The notes: generated from the letters alone by a model not told the origin. A stretch of DNA of 64,000 nucleotides from Nocardia asteroides (GCF_900637185.1 NZ_LR134352.1:3462001-3526000); one strand, 5' to 3'; shown: positions 42,478-51,746, counted from the first letter of the stretch. Program-made: numbers and translations.

Positions 42478-43254
42478 ATGAGCTGGGAACCCGCGGTCCG
42501 CACACCGGGCCGGACCTTCGGCGGCGATCTGCGCCGGGCCTTCGCGCTCGCTGATCCGCGCGGCAGCCTCTACCGCGACGCCCACTACTTCAGCGCCACC
42601 GTCGAGATCGACCCGGAGCGGATGGCCCAGTGGCTGCCCGCCGGAGTGCGCCTCACCGCGCGGCCGCGCGCGGACCTGTTCATCGCGTTCTTCCCGGACT
42701 GCAACTACGGGTCGGTGTATCACGAGGCCGGGTTGTTCGTGCATGTCAGGACGGTCCAGGGCACCGGAATCCACTGTCCCTGGATGATTCTCGACGACGA
42801 CGTCGCCCTCGTCATGGGCCGTGAACTGCTCGGCTACCCCAAGAAGCTGGGCGAGATAGAATGGCGGCTCACTGATTCCGAGATCCACGCCGCCGCGACC
42901 CGGCGTGGGGCACAGCTGTTCACGATGCGGGGGCGGCTCGGCGCGGTGATCGACAACCCGCCACCGATCCTGTCGCGCCCGCACCGCAATGTCGTCGGAC
43001 TGTCCGGCCTGTTCCCCGCCTTCCTGCTGGCCTTCACCCCGCGCGAAGAGGTGATCGAGGTGCGCCGGATCGAGGACTTCCAGCTGGATCTCGCGGGTTC
43101 CGAACGAGATCCACTCGACCAGATGGGCATCGGTCGCGTCGTCGAAGCCCGCCTGCACCGAGTGGATCTGTACGCCGGAAGAATCCCGCCTCTCCCGATC
43201 CGCCCCTACACCCCTCTGTTCACCGCGACCCGGCTCCGACCGCGCACGCTGTAG
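42478..43254 (+). CDS. Acetoacetate decarboxylase family protein
   Basis: A 258-residue protein with the ADC fold. The Schiff-base lysine of the family lies in LGYPKKLGEIEW (near residue 120), and the Arg/Glu framework in EAGLFVHVRTVQG and MGRELLGYP is present. Related proteins include decarboxylases, aldolases and dehydratases, so decarboxylation of a beta-keto acid is likely but not certain. It begins one base after the SDR stop and is the last gene of the operon. Confidence 0.82.
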   Translation: MSWEPAVRTPGRTFGGDLRRAFALADPRGSLYRDAHYFSATVEIDPERMAQWLPAGVRLTARPRADLFIAFFPDCNYGSVYHEAGLFVHVRTVQGTGIHCPWMILDDDVALVMGRELLGYPKKLGEIEWRLTDSEIHAAATRRGAQLFTMRGRLGAVIDNPPPILSRPHRNVVGLSGLFPAFLLAFTPREEVIEVRRIEDFQLDLAGSERDPLDQMGIGRVVEARLHRVDLYAGRIPPLPIRPYTPLFTATRLRPRTL

Positions 43255-43267
43255 GGCGCCGGGGGTC

Positions 43268-43924
43268 TCAGCTGACAGTCGCCGTGATCTTGATTCCCGG
43301 GGTCACCTTGTACTCGGTGGCGAAGGTGATCGTCTCGCCCTGCGTCAGGATCCCCTGGCACAGCGTGCCGCCATTTTCGCCGGTGGCCACCTTGACCACG
43401 GCCGTGGTCGTCTTCAGCGTGGCGGTGGCATTGGTGTAAGTCATGGCGGTGTGATGGGTGAAGAACCCGCACGAGTAGCCGACGGCGGTGCGGAACACCA
43501 TGTTGATGGAATTGAACTGGTCGCCGTTGACGATCGAGGTGGTTCCGGTGGCGGCGTTGTACGAGCCTGCGGTCAGGTTCGACGGGCCCGCCGCCACGGT
43601 GGACATGCCCTGCCACGCGGTGCCGTCGGGGCCGGTGCAGGTCACCGGGCTCGTGCCCTTGATCGTGCCCAGTCCGGACGTGGTCCGGGTCCCGGAGGGT
43701 AGAGAGCCGGTCGAGGACAGTCCCGCGCAGGTGAACACCGTCGCCCCGCTCTTGTTCTTCACGGTCAGCTGACCCGACACCGCGGAGAACGCGCCGTCCC
43801 CGTTGGGGTTGACGACCGTCCATGTGGTGGTGCCCGCGTGGGCGGGTGCGGTCGCGGTGAGCGTGGCAGCCATCGGAACGGCCAGCGTGATCGCGGCGAT
43901 GGCGCGGCGCAGGGTGTAGGTCAT
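43268..43924 (-). CDS. Secreted beta-rich protein, unknown family
   Basis: A 218-residue preprotein with a signal peptide (residues 1-30, ending APAHA) and a Thr/Ser/Gly-rich mature part with four cysteines (VFTCAGL, PVTCTGP, YSCGFF, TLCQGIL). No domain is recognised; the layout fits a secreted Ig-like or immunity-type beta-sandwich protein. It is tail-to-tail with the decarboxylase-like gene. The 134 bases upstream, with AT-rich TTACTTAGCAG and CTATTAGTG, probably hold its promoter. Confidence 0.65.
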   Translation of the reverse strand: MTYTLRRAIAAITLAVPMAATLTATAPAHAGTTTWTVVNPNGDGAFSAVSGQLTVKNKSGATVFTCAGLSSTGSLPSGTRTTSGLGTIKGTSPVTCTGPDGTAWQGMSTVAAGPSNLTAGSYNAATGTTSIVNGDQFNSINMVFRTAVGYSCGFFTHHTAMTYTNATATLKTTTAVVKVATGENGGTLCQGILTQGETITFATEYKVTPGIKITATVS

Positions 43925-44058
43925 GGCGGTCTCGATTCGTCAAGCAGGAGAACGCATTTCGCGGAACGATCCGCGTGATGCACCGGACGTGGCGGCCCGG
44001 TGGCGCGACGGTAGCAACGAAACCTGTTACTTAGCAGAGCTTTTGAACTATTAGTGTT

Positions 44059-45159
44059 TCAGTGTGTCGGGTCCGGAACTCTTCGGGTCGGGTCGGCGAG
44101 GCCGGTGCCGGTGATCAGGGGGAGATCGAGGGTGGTGCGGATACCGGGCGGGGCGGCCACGACGGCCGGGATGGCATTGACCAGGCGCATGGCGGTGCCG
44201 ACGAGACTCGCGTGGTTGTGGTCGCCGTGGTCGCTGAACATGGCCAGGTCGAGCGTGTAGTGCGGTTCGCCGGTGACCTCGACCCGGTAGGACCCGCCGG
44301 TACGCGCGGGCTGTGGCCAGTCGGGCGCGAGGTCGGCGCGCAACCGGGTGACGTGTTCGAGCACCGTGACCGCACGGTCGCCGACCATGCCGCGGACTTC
44401 GAACCGCAGCGCCGCCGCGGTCCCCTCGGGGATGGTGCCCGAGTCGATGTCGAAGGTCTCCGGCGCGGGCAGGCGCTCGAAATCCTGGGTGACGGAATCG
44501 AGTTCGACGCCCAGGCCCTCCGCGAGCTGGCGCACCACGCTGCCCCAGGCCAGGGACAGCACGCCGGGTTGCAGCAGCAACGGAGTCTCGGTCATCGGAC
44601 GGCCGAAGCCCATGATGTCGAACATGACCGCGGGGTTGTCGTAGGTCGAATAGTCGACGATCTCGAGGCAACGCACCTGCTCGACGCTGCGGCACGTGCC
44701 CAGCAGTGCCAGCGGCAGCAGGTCGTTGGCGAAGCCCGGGTCGATCCCGTTGACGAACAGCGACGCGTTGCCCTGCGCGGCCGCCTGTTCCACCGGCTCG
44801 AGCAGGTCCGCGGGCAATACGTCCCAGGGGTACTGCAGGAACACCGGGGCGCTGGCCACGACATTGATCCCGGCCGCCAGCAGCATGCGCAGGTCGGCCA
44901 GGGCCTCCACCAGCCGGTTGTCGGTCATGGCCGTGTAGACCACGCAGTCGGGGCGCAGCGCCAGGATCCGCGCCGTGTCGGTGGTCGCGAGAATGCCGGT
45001 GGCGGTGGTTGTTCCGGCGAGCTCGGCCGCGTCGCGACCCACCTTGTCGGGGCCCGAGACCTGGACGCCGACCAGGTCGAGCCGGGGATCGGCGAGCACG
45101 CCCGCCAGTGCGTGCCGCCCGACATTGCCGGTGCCCCAGTGCACTACGCGATGAATCAT
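44059..45159 (-). CDS. DapB-like NAD(P)H-dependent dehydrogenase family protein
   Basis: The 366-residue product belongs to the actinobacterial group annotated as NAD(P)H-dependent amine or dihydrodipicolinate reductase-like: WGTGNVGRHALAGV (6-19) at the Rossmann fold, VNGIDPGFANDLLPL, and the YSTYDNPAVMFDIMGFG and LVNAIPAVVAAPPG segments. Substrate is unknown. The ATG at 45159 has GAGGACGACGACC upstream; the preceding SDR stops 12 bases earlier, so both form an operon. Confidence 0.82.
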   Translation of the reverse strand: MIHRVVHWGTGNVGRHALAGVLADPRLDLVGVQVSGPDKVGRDAAELAGTTTATGILATTDTARILALRPDCVVYTAMTDNRLVEALADLRMLLAAGINVVASAPVFLQYPWDVLPADLLEPVEQAAAQGNASLFVNGIDPGFANDLLPLALLGTCRSVEQVRCLEIVDYSTYDNPAVMFDIMGFGRPMTETPLLLQPGVLSLAWGSVVRQLAEGLGVELDSVTQDFERLPAPETFDIDSGTIPEGTAAALRFEVRGMVGDRAVTVLEHVTRLRADLAPDWPQPARTGGSYRVEVTGEPHYTLDLAMFSDHGDHNHASLVGTAMRLVNAIPAVVAAPPGIRTTLDLPLITGTGLADPTRRVPDPTH

Positions 45160-45170
45160 GGTCGTCGTCC

Positions 45171-45962
45171 TCACAGATCGGGAAGGGGAATGGCCAGGTT
45201 GGGCGCGATGAGACCGCCGTCGACCTCGAGTACCTTCCCCGTGAGGAACGACCCGGCGGGCGAGGCGAGGAACAGCGCGGCATGGGCGATGTCGGCGGGC
45301 TCGCCGAGGCGGCCCAGCGGGGTGGCCCGCTCCATCTGCGTCCGCATCTCGTCGTTGCCCGCGACGACGGCCAGCGCCGAGGTCAGGATCGAGCCGGGGG
45401 CGATGGCGTTGACGCGGATGCGGGGGCTCAGATCCATGGCCGCGGTGCGGGTGTAGTGCGCCAGCGCGGCCTTGGCCGTCGCGTACGCGGCGAACGCGCG
45501 CCCGGGCAGCCTGCCCATGGTCGAGGTGATGTTGATAACCGAACCGGTGCCCGCCGTCGCGAGCATCTGCGGAACGGCGGCCCGCATCAGCGCGTGCGCG
45601 GTCCCGACATTGAACGAGAACGCCTCGGCGAGATCGTCGGGGGAGGTGTCCAGCAGCGGCCGCGGCAGCGCCCCGCCCACATTGTTGACGACGATGTCCA
45701 GCCGCCCGAACTGCTCCACCGCGGTCCCGGCGAGACCGGCGACGGCGTCGGGGTCGGCGAGATCGGCGACGACGACGTGCGCGCGCCGGCCCGCCGCCGC
45801 CACCTCGTCGGCGACCTGCCGCAGGTCGGACTCGGTGCGCGCGGCGATCACCACGTCGGCACCCGCCTGCGCGAAACCGACGGCGATCGCGGCGCCGAGC
45901 CCGCGTCCCGCTCCGGTGACGACGGCGACCCGGTCGTCCAGGCGAAATTGGTCGAGAATCAT
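45171..45962 (-). CDS. Short-chain dehydrogenase, FabG-like
   Basis: A 263-residue [11 protein letters not shown] at 17-24, NNVGGA, and YATAK near 156, ending with [14 protein letters not shown]. It reduces or oxidises a keto/hydroxyl group, probably on the same substrate as the DapB-like partner encoded downstream. The gene is divergent from an IclR-like regulator; the 91-base gap holds repeated TCGA-N4-TCGA dyads (45979-46012). Confidence 0.87.
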   Translation of the reverse strand: MILDQFRLDDRVAVVTGAGRGLGAAIAVGFAQAGADVVIAARTESDLRQVADEVAAAGRRAHVVVADLADPDAVAGLAGTAVEQFGRLDIVVNNVGGALPRPLLDTSPDDLAEAFSFNVGTAHALMRAAVPQMLATAGTGSVINITSTMGRLPGRAFAAYATAKAALAHYTRTAAMDLSPRIRVNAIAPGSILTSALAVVAGNDEMRTQMERATPLGRLGEPADIAHAALFLASPAGSFLTGKVLEVDGGLIAPNLAIPLPDL

Positions 45963-45978
45963 GGTCCCACCTTGTGTG

Positions 45979-46012
45979 TCGAATACTCGACTAATATGTG
46001 GCGAATAGTCGA
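45979..46012. promoter_or_regulatory. Paired TCGA dyads, putative IclR operator
   Basis: TCGAATACTCGA (45979-45990) and GCGAATAGTCGA (46001-46012) agree at 10 of 12 bases and start 22 bases apart, two helical turns. Each has the form TCGA-N4-TCGA. They fall in the divergent gap of the SDR and IclR-like genes. Confidence 0.55.
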
Positions 46013-46053
46013 AGCAGTGTAGGGCGGGCCGAGCCCGTGGACAAGGGGTCGTC

Positions 46054-46929
46054 ATGCCGGAATCCGCCTCGCCGCCGACCCGCCGGGTCGTCGAGGTGAT
46101 GGAGTTGCTGACGCGGACCGAACGGGCGCTGACCGCGTCGGAGGTCGCCGCGGCGCTGGGCCTGGCCCGCGCCACGGTCACCGCCGTGCTCGCCGAGCTC
46201 ACCGACGCGGGCTGGCTCCGGCGCGACCGCGACCGGCGTTTCGGTCCGGGGCCGGCGCTCGCGAGCTTGCGCCCGGCCGGCCTCGAGACGCCGGGCGCGG
46301 CGGTGCTCGCCGCGCTGAAGGAACTCGCCGTCGCCGCGCACTGTGGCGTCACGCTGAGCCGGATCGCCGACGGCCGGCTCACCGTGGTGGCCAAGGAATA
46401 CGCGCCCGGCGGTCGGATCGTGCCGGGACTCGCCGTGGGACAGTCCATTCCGCTCGGCTATCCCGCCGGCGCCGCGGTGATGCCGTGGCGGACCGAGGCC
46501 GAACGGCGCGCCTGGCTGGCCACCGCGACCGGTCCGGCGCGGCGGGGCGCGCCCGCGCTGCTGCGGTTCGTCACCACCCACGGGTGCGCGATGTTCCGCC
46601 CCGATTCCGACGACGCCGGTCTGGTGGAGGTGCTCGCGGAGCTGCTGGGAGCGGTCGGTGCCGAGGTGGTGCAGCCGGAGCTGCGCGCCCGGGTGCTGCG
46701 TCAGCTGGCCCGCCTGACCGCCCGGCCCTATCGGGACGCCGACCTGGACAGTGCGGAGCCGATGCCGGTGAGCTACCTGTCGGCGCCGGTGTTCGGCGGC
46801 GCCGCGGCGCCGTACGAGGTGCAGATCGGTCCGCTGCGGTCCACGGTGAGCACGAGCGAGCGCGCGCACTACGTCGCGACGATCCGGGCGGGCGCCGAGG
46901 CACTGTCCGCGGCGCTTTCCGTACTTTGA
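46054..46929 (+). CDS. IclR-like transcriptional regulator
   Basis: The 291-residue protein has an N-terminal winged helix (about 8-62; [25 protein letters not shown]) and a degenerate effector domain. It is longer than usual IclR proteins, and its C-terminal third contains an uncommon block ([22 protein letters not shown]). It is probably the regulator of the SDR/DapB-like pair through the TCGA dyads. The start is ATG at 46054 without a strong ribosome site. Confidence 0.75.
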   Translation: MPESASPPTRRVVEVMELLTRTERALTASEVAAALGLARATVTAVLAELTDAGWLRRDRDRRFGPGPALASLRPAGLETPGAAVLAALKELAVAAHCGVTLSRIADGRLTVVAKEYAPGGRIVPGLAVGQSIPLGYPAGAAVMPWRTEAERRAWLATATGPARRGAPALLRFVTTHGCAMFRPDSDDAGLVEVLAELLGAVGAEVVQPELRARVLRQLARLTARPYRDADLDSAEPMPVSYLSAPVFGGAAAPYEVQIGPLRSTVSTSERAHYVATIRAGAEALSAALSVL

Positions 46930-46933
46930 GGTA

Positions 46934-46948
46934 CGGAACACTGTTCCG
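46934..46948. promoter_or_regulatory. Palindrome upstream of the MpaB gene
   Basis: CGGAACA-C-TGTTCCG is a perfect 7-1-7 inverted repeat directly after the IclR-like stop and 54 bases before the MpaB-type gene. It could be an operator; it lacks a T tract. Confidence 0.5.
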
Positions 46949-47001
46949 GAGAGTATGGTCGGGGCGATCGCCGTTGGTGCAGTGACCGTCAGGAGCCGCT
47001 G

Positions 47002-48240
47002 GTGAAGTGCCCCACCGCCTTCCGCTACTGGGAGGCCCGCAGTACCCCGGCCGTACGCCGGGTCGAACGCCTGTTCACGACGGTGACCGGGCAGCGGCTG
47101 TTCCCGACCGACGAGCAGGCCGCGGCGCTGTGCGCGGACCTGTTCAGCGGCGATCCGGTGGCCGAACGTTTCGTCGCCGAGGTGATGCACGGCGAGATCG
47201 GGCCGAAAGCCGGGCGCCGGATGCTGGAGACGGCCCTGGCCGGGGGTATCGAGGCCGTCCCGGACGCGCCGGAGTCCATGCGCGCGCTGTTCGCCGAGTT
47301 CGAGACGGTGCCCGACTGGGTGGTGCCCGAGCTGGTGGAACAGGGCGCGGCGATCTGGCGGCGCTGGGGGACCATGCTGTTCAGCTTCGCCGGCGCCGAG
47401 ACACTGGAGATGTACACCGAGGCCGCGGTCGCCACGCCGCTCTCGCTGGCGGGCGGCTACGCCGGCGACAGCGCGTTGCGGCGGTTCCTGGAGACCACCC
47501 GGTTCTGGATGGATGTCTCGGCGCCCCACGCGCTGCTCACCCCCGGCTCGGCGGGCCGGGCCACCGCGCTGAAGGTGCGGGTCATGCATGTCTCGGTGCG
47601 GGCCAGGGTCGCCGAGCATCCGGAATGGGATGTCGAACGGTGGGGTCTGCCGATCAGCCAGACCTACCAGATGCTCACCCTGCTCGCGGGCAGCGTGACG
47701 CCCGGGCTCGGCCTGTGGGCGCTGGGCTATCAGACGACACCGTCGGAAATCCGTGCGCTGCTGCATTTCCAGAAGTACATGGGGCACCTGCTGGGCGTGC
47801 GGCTGCGCTGGTATCCGGAGACGGTGGTGGACGGGCTGCGGGTGCTGGCGATGACCATCGCGTCGCGCTCCTACGACTCCGGCAGGCACGGCAGCGAACT
47901 GATCGAGTCCTATCCGGCGGCCTTCGCCCCGCGCGACGGGCATCGCGGCCTCACCCGGCTGCGCGAGATCTACAACTACCGCATCAATTCCGTGTACTCC
48001 GCGATGTACATGGCCCCCGGCACCCGCCGCCGCTACACCATGCCACCGGCGTTCCCGTGGATCCTCGTGCCGATCCTGCGGTTCCCGCTGATCACCGCCA
48101 TGGAGCTCACCCGCCGGATCTGCCCGCCGTTCGCGCGGGCCCACGAGAAGGTCATGCTCGCCCACCGCGAGAACTGGTACCGAGCCCAGATGCGCGGGCG
48201 CGAAGCGGCCTTCGACGCCAGCGGCGCCCTGCGCCGATGA
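47002..48240 (+). CDS. MpaB family (DUF2236/latex-clearing-like) oxygenase
   Basis: A 412-residue helical protein of the MpaB family, which is related to the haem-containing rubber oxygenase Lcp and to enzymes annotated as DUF2236. Regions such as AGETLEMYTEAAV-like helices, RFWMDVSAPHALL, LKVRVMHVSVRARV and the HFQKYMGHLLGV helix are typical. Oxygenase activity on a lipid or terpenoid substrate is the usual inference. GTG at 47002 follows AGGAGCCGCTG. It is coupled (ATGA) to the CrtC-like gene. Confidence 0.78.
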   Translation: MKCPTAFRYWEARSTPAVRRVERLFTTVTGQRLFPTDEQAAALCADLFSGDPVAERFVAEVMHGEIGPKAGRRMLETALAGGIEAVPDAPESMRALFAEFETVPDWVVPELVEQGAAIWRRWGTMLFSFAGAETLEMYTEAAVATPLSLAGGYAGDSALRRFLETTRFWMDVSAPHALLTPGSAGRATALKVRVMHVSVRARVAEHPEWDVERWGLPISQTYQMLTLLAGSVTPGLGLWALGYQTTPSEIRALLHFQKYMGHLLGVRLRWYPETVVDGLRVLAMTIASRSYDSGRHGSELIESYPAAFAPRDGHRGLTRLREIYNYRINSVYSAMYMAPGTRRRYTMPPAFPWILVPILRFPLITAMELTRRICPPFARAHEKVMLAHRENWYRAQMRGREAAFDASGALRR

Positions 48241-49322
48241 CCCCACCGAAAGCAGCCATGAACACCACCGACATCGTCGAAGCGTGGAACGGCCCCGGCC
48301 GCCGCGACGCGGTCCTGACCCCGGTCCAGCCGCACCACAACGGATTGCACGCCGCCGCGAGCGCGCTCGCCTTCGAACACTGGTATTTCGACGCCCACCT
48401 CGACACCGGTCACGTGGTGATCGGGTTCCTGATCAAGCGCAGGCCCGAGGATCTGCCCATGTCGCGGCCCTGGGTCGAGTTGATCGTCTACAACCCCGAC
48501 GGCACGCGCCGTCAGGCCGCGCGCCGCTATCCGCGGTCGGCGACCGCGTTCGCACCCGACGCCTGTGATGTCCGCATCGGCGCCAACACCGCCCGCACCG
48601 AAATCCGGGCCGACGGCCTGCCCAGCCATCACCTGCGGATGGCCGAGGACGGCATCGTCTTCGACCTGACGTTCCACAACGAGCTACCCAGCTGGATGCC
48701 CGGCAGGGGCGAGACCCGTTTCGGGACAAGGGATTCCTTCGGCTGGGTGGTCGGCGCTCCCCGCGCCCGGGTGACCGGTTCGATCGAGCTCGACGGGATC
48801 AGGCACGAGGTCACCGGGCGCGGCTATCACGATCACAACTGGGGCGTCGGTGACATGAAGAAGATCATCGAACGCTGGCACTGGGGCAGGCTGTACGTGG
48901 CGGACTATTCCCTGCTGTTCGCCTCCGTGCTGACCCAGCGGCGCCGGGGCGGGCACGAGATCAACCCGCTGATGCTCGCGCGGCACGCCGAGGTCGTCCT
49001 CTCCACCGGCGAGACCGTGCTCACCGAGGGGCCCGAACGATTCGACGCGACCGCGGGGCGGGCCTATCCCACCTGGATCGAGCTGCGCGTGCCCGGCGAA
49101 CTCGAACTCCGGCTGGAGGTGGACCGGGTGATCCACGCCCACGATCTGCTCGACGACCTGCCGGTGGTGCGCTCCCGCCCGATCAAACCGCTGGTGCGCC
49201 GCCTGATCGGGCATCCCGGCTATTTCCGGTTCGCCTCCACCTTCGAACTCACCGTGCACACCGCCACCGGAACCGAGAAGCGCAGCGGCACGACCCTGCA
49301 CGAACTCGTCGCACTCACCTGA
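48237..49322 (+). CDS. CrtC/AttH-like lipocalin-fold protein
   Basis: The 361-residue protein matches the AttH/CrtC (hydroxyneurosporene synthase-like) double-lipocalin group: GYHDHNWGVGDMKK near residue 195 is its best signature. Carotenoid 1,2-hydratase acts in this fold, but most members have no known reaction. The ATG overlaps the stop of the MpaB gene; an alternative ATG lies at 48258. Coupling to an oxygenase suggests it handles the same hydrophobic substrate. Its 3' end overlaps the TetR gene by 8 bases. Confidence 0.75.
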   Translation: MTPPKAAMNTTDIVEAWNGPGRRDAVLTPVQPHHNGLHAAASALAFEHWYFDAHLDTGHVVIGFLIKRRPEDLPMSRPWVELIVYNPDGTRRQAARRYPRSATAFAPDACDVRIGANTARTEIRADGLPSHHLRMAEDGIVFDLTFHNELPSWMPGRGETRFGTRDSFGWVVGAPRARVTGSIELDGIRHEVTGRGYHDHNWGVGDMKKIIERWHWGRLYVADYSLLFASVLTQRRRGGHEINPLMLARHAEVVLSTGETVLTEGPERFDATAGRAYPTWIELRVPGELELRLEVDRVIHAHDLLDDLPVVRSRPIKPLVRRLIGHPGYFRFASTFELTVHTATGTEKRSGTTLHELVALT

Positions 49323-49935
49323 CCGGCGGCGTCTGCGGCGCGGTGACGAACGCGAAGAACGCCCGCCGCTGCGCCTCGGTGGGCACCGGCAGGTTCTGAT
49401 TCCCGTGGACGAAACCGATACCGGCGAAGCACATCAGGCCCGCGCGCATCTCGGCTTGCTCGCTGGCGAACCCCATGTCCACGAGAGTGGCGGCGAGGGT
49501 GTGAAAGATCCTCTGGTCCAAGGCTTTCACCGCCTCGGCCACCTTGGCGTTGGTGCGTGCCCAGTCCCGCACCGCCAGCTCGACCTGCCACACCCGCTCC
49601 CCGGTGAGCAGCTCGCCCATCCGGGCCAGCCGCTGCTGCGGGGGCAGGTCGTCGAGATCCTGGAAACCGCGGGCCGCGTCGTTGTGATCGGCGCACCAGA
49701 ACTGCGCCGTGGTCTCGAGCAGCTGGTCCACGCCGTCGAAATGCCAGTAGAAGCTGCCCTTGGTGACCCCGAGTTCGTCGCACACCTTGGCGATGGTGAT
49801 CGCGGCGACGCCCTCGCGCAGCAGGATCCGCAGGGCCGCGGCGGTCCAGTCCTCGACCCCGAGCCTGCGGCCCGCGCCGCGCGCCGCCGCTTTGCGCCGC
49901 GACACCGGCGCGGCGGGTCGCGCGTTCTCGGTCAT
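49315..49935 (-). CDS. TetR family transcriptional regulator
   Basis: A 206-residue regulator. The helix-turn-helix is at about 40-75 (ITIAKVCDELGVTKGSFYWHF), followed by a helical domain with several tryptophans. It faces the F420-type oxidoreductase gene at 50046 across 110 bases that include the palindrome ACCGTAC-N6-GTACGGT at 49962-49981. Its own gene overlaps the 3' end of the CrtC-like gene. Confidence 0.87.
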   Translation of the reverse strand: MTENARPAAPVSRRKAAARGAGRRLGVEDWTAAALRILLREGVAAITIAKVCDELGVTKGSFYWHFDGVDQLLETTAQFWCADHNDAARGFQDLDDLPPQQRLARMGELLTGERVWQVELAVRDWARTNAKVAEAVKALDQRIFHTLAATLVDMGFASEQAEMRAGLMCFAGIGFVHGNQNLPVPTEAQRRAFFAFVTAPQTPPVR

Positions 49936-49961
49936 GGTCGCCTTCCTCCCGGTACCCGCGG

Positions 49962-49981
49962 ACCGTACCGGGCCGTACGGT
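49962..49981. promoter_or_regulatory. TetR-type operator
   Basis: Perfect 7-base arms ACCGTAC and GTACGGT with a 6-base spacer, 27 bases upstream of the TetR ATG. Confidence 0.55.
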
Positions 49982-50045
49982 CGAACCTACCAAAGGGTAT
50001 GGGTCGGTCCGGAATAGTCGCCGGGTACCCGAAGTTGCCTTCGGC

Positions 50046-50882
50046 ATGAGCAGAGACGATCTCGGAACATTCGGCGTGTGGCGCCATTTCAAGGGTTTCA
50101 CCGCGGACGCGGCCCGCGAAATCGAAGAACTCGGCTATCGCGCGCTGTGGCTCGGCGGCTCCCCGCCCGCGGATCTGGAGGTGGCCGAATCCCTGCTGGC
50201 GGCCACGGAATCGCTGACGGTCGGCACCAGCATCGTGAACATCTGGACCGCCCCGGCCGCGCAGGTCGCGCAGTCCTTCCACCGGATCGACCAGCGGTTC
50301 CCCGGACGTTTCCTGCTCGGCATCGGCGCCGGTCACCGTGAGGCCGACGGCGCGGACGCGGTGAAGCCCTACGACGCGCTCGTGGCGTACCTGGACGAAC
50401 TCGACGCGGCGGGCGTGCCCCGGGAGCGCCGGGCGCTGGCGGCGCTCGGACCGCGCGTCCTGACGCTGGCCCGCGACCGGACCGCGGGCGCGCTGCCCTA
50501 CCTCGCTCCGCCGGAGCACACCGCACTCGCCCGTGAGACCGTCGGCGCCGGGGCGTTGCTCGTCGCGGAGCAGAAGGTGGTCGTGGACGACGACCCCGAC
50601 CGCGCGCGCGAAGTCGCCCGCCGCATGGTCCCCATGTACCTGGGACTGGTCAACTACGTCAGCAACCTGCGCCGGCTGGGTTTCTCGGCGGAGGACCTCA
50701 CCGCACCGGGCAGCGACCGGCTGATCGATGCCCTGGCCCTGCACGGCACGCCCGCCGAGGTCGTCGCCGGACTGGTGGCCCATCTGGAGGCCGGGGCCGA
50801 TCACGTCGCGATCCAGGCGCTGGACGAGGACTACCTCGCCGCGCTGCGCGCGCTGGCCGCGGTGCTGCCGGTCCGCCGGTGA
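50046..50882 (+). CDS. LLM-class F420-dependent oxidoreductase
   Basis: The 278-residue protein is a luciferase-like TIM barrel of the F420-dependent type: GFTADAAREIEELGYRALWLGGSP, then ATESLTVGTSIVNIWTAPAA and GRFLLGIGAGH. It is in the length range of the small actinobacterial LLM enzymes whose substrates are mostly unknown. It is divergent from a TetR gene. A GTG or ATG further upstream is not supported by a ribosome site; the ATG at 50046 was kept. Confidence 0.87.
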   Translation: MSRDDLGTFGVWRHFKGFTADAAREIEELGYRALWLGGSPPADLEVAESLLAATESLTVGTSIVNIWTAPAAQVAQSFHRIDQRFPGRFLLGIGAGHREADGADAVKPYDALVAYLDELDAAGVPRERRALAALGPRVLTLARDRTAGALPYLAPPEHTALARETVGAGALLVAEQKVVVDDDPDRAREVARRMVPMYLGLVNYVSNLRRLGFSAEDLTAPGSDRLIDALALHGTPAEVVAGLVAHLEAGADHVAIQALDEDYLAALRALAAVLPVRR

Positions 50883-50892
50883 CGCCGCGGGG

Positions 50893-51174
50893 TCACTGAC
50901 TCGGTTCGGGCAGTTCGCAATCCGAGACCTTCGGATTGACCCCGAGATAGTTGAGCGGACCCGCCACGACCGTGAGCGCGATGGTGCCCCAGGCGCCGCA
51001 TTCGACCGGCGGGTTCGTGAAGTGGCCTCGTTGATGGGCCGCGATGAGTCCGGCGCCCAGCCACAGCAACATCAGCAGCGAGAGCACCCGCTTGGCGGTT
51101 TGATGGGGTGGCTGGGCCTGGACTACTTCGCGAATCTCACGAGAGCGTCGATTCCGTCGGTCGCGCATTGTCAT
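50893..51174 (-). CDS. Small membrane protein
   Basis: A 93-residue protein with a basic, arginine-rich N terminus (MRDRRNRRSREIREVV), one clear helix (about 30-46, VLSLLMLLWLGAGLIAA) and a second hydrophobic region (IALTVVAGPLNYLGV). Two cysteines flank the second region. The ATG at 51174 follows GGGAAGGATGCG. No family is recognised. Confidence 0.6.
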   Translation of the reverse strand: MTMRDRRNRRSREIREVVQAQPPHQTAKRVLSLLMLLWLGAGLIAAHQRGHFTNPPVECGAWGTIALTVVAGPLNYLGVNPKVSDCELPEPSQ

Positions 51175-51337
51175 CGCATCCTTCCCGTGTGCGATCATCA
51201 CGCTCGTACCTCGTGCGAACTACGCCAACTCCGTGGATACCCCTGACACGTGCGCGGTCAGTCCGTCAACTGTGCGGCCCGGGGACCGCGCAGTCAACGG
51301 GGGCGCGCGAACTCACCCCACCGCCCGGACCGATCGG

Positions 51338-51706
51338 TCAGTGATCCGCCGCGACCACGCAGAACTCGTTGCCCTGCGGGTCTCGCAGCACGGTCCAGGC
51401 GAAACCGGGCAGGGAGTGCTCGTCCAGCACCTCGGCGCCCAGCGCCGTCAGCCGCGCGACCTCGGCGGGACGGTCGGTGGTCTGGAAGTCGATGTGGACG
51501 CGGTTCTTGGTCGTCTTGAGCTCCGGGACCAGCTGGAACGCCAGATACCGGCCCTCGCCGAAGCCCACGCCGGGCGGCGCGATCATCACGTAGTCGCCGG
51601 AATCGGCGAGGATGTCGTAGCCGAGGGCCGATTTCCAGAATTCGGCCAGCTGGGCGGGATCGTTGCTGTCGATGGTTACGCCGCCGAAGGCGATGGTGTC
51701 GGACAC
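51338..51706 (-). CDS. VOC family protein (glyoxalase-like)
   Basis: A 122-residue vicinal-oxygen-chelate protein with two beta-alpha-beta-beta-beta units. ITIDSNDPAQLAEFW-like and GNEFCVV ending match the glyoxalase/bleomycin-resistance superfamily (here TIDSNDPAQLAEFWKSALGY and DPQGNEFCVV). Metal positions are not complete enough to define an enzyme. Starts at GTG 51706, GTG 51730 or TTG 51736 are all possible; none has a clear ribosome site. Confidence 0.8.
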   Translation of the reverse strand: MSDTIAFGGVTIDSNDPAQLAEFWKSALGYDILADSGDYVMIAPPGVGFGEGRYLAFQLVPELKTTKNRVHIDFQTTDRPAEVARLTALGAEVLDEHSLPGFAWTVLRDPQGNEFCVVAADH

Positions 51707-51746
51707 GGTCGCGACAGTAGCCCCGCCCACCGACAACGTGGCGGCC

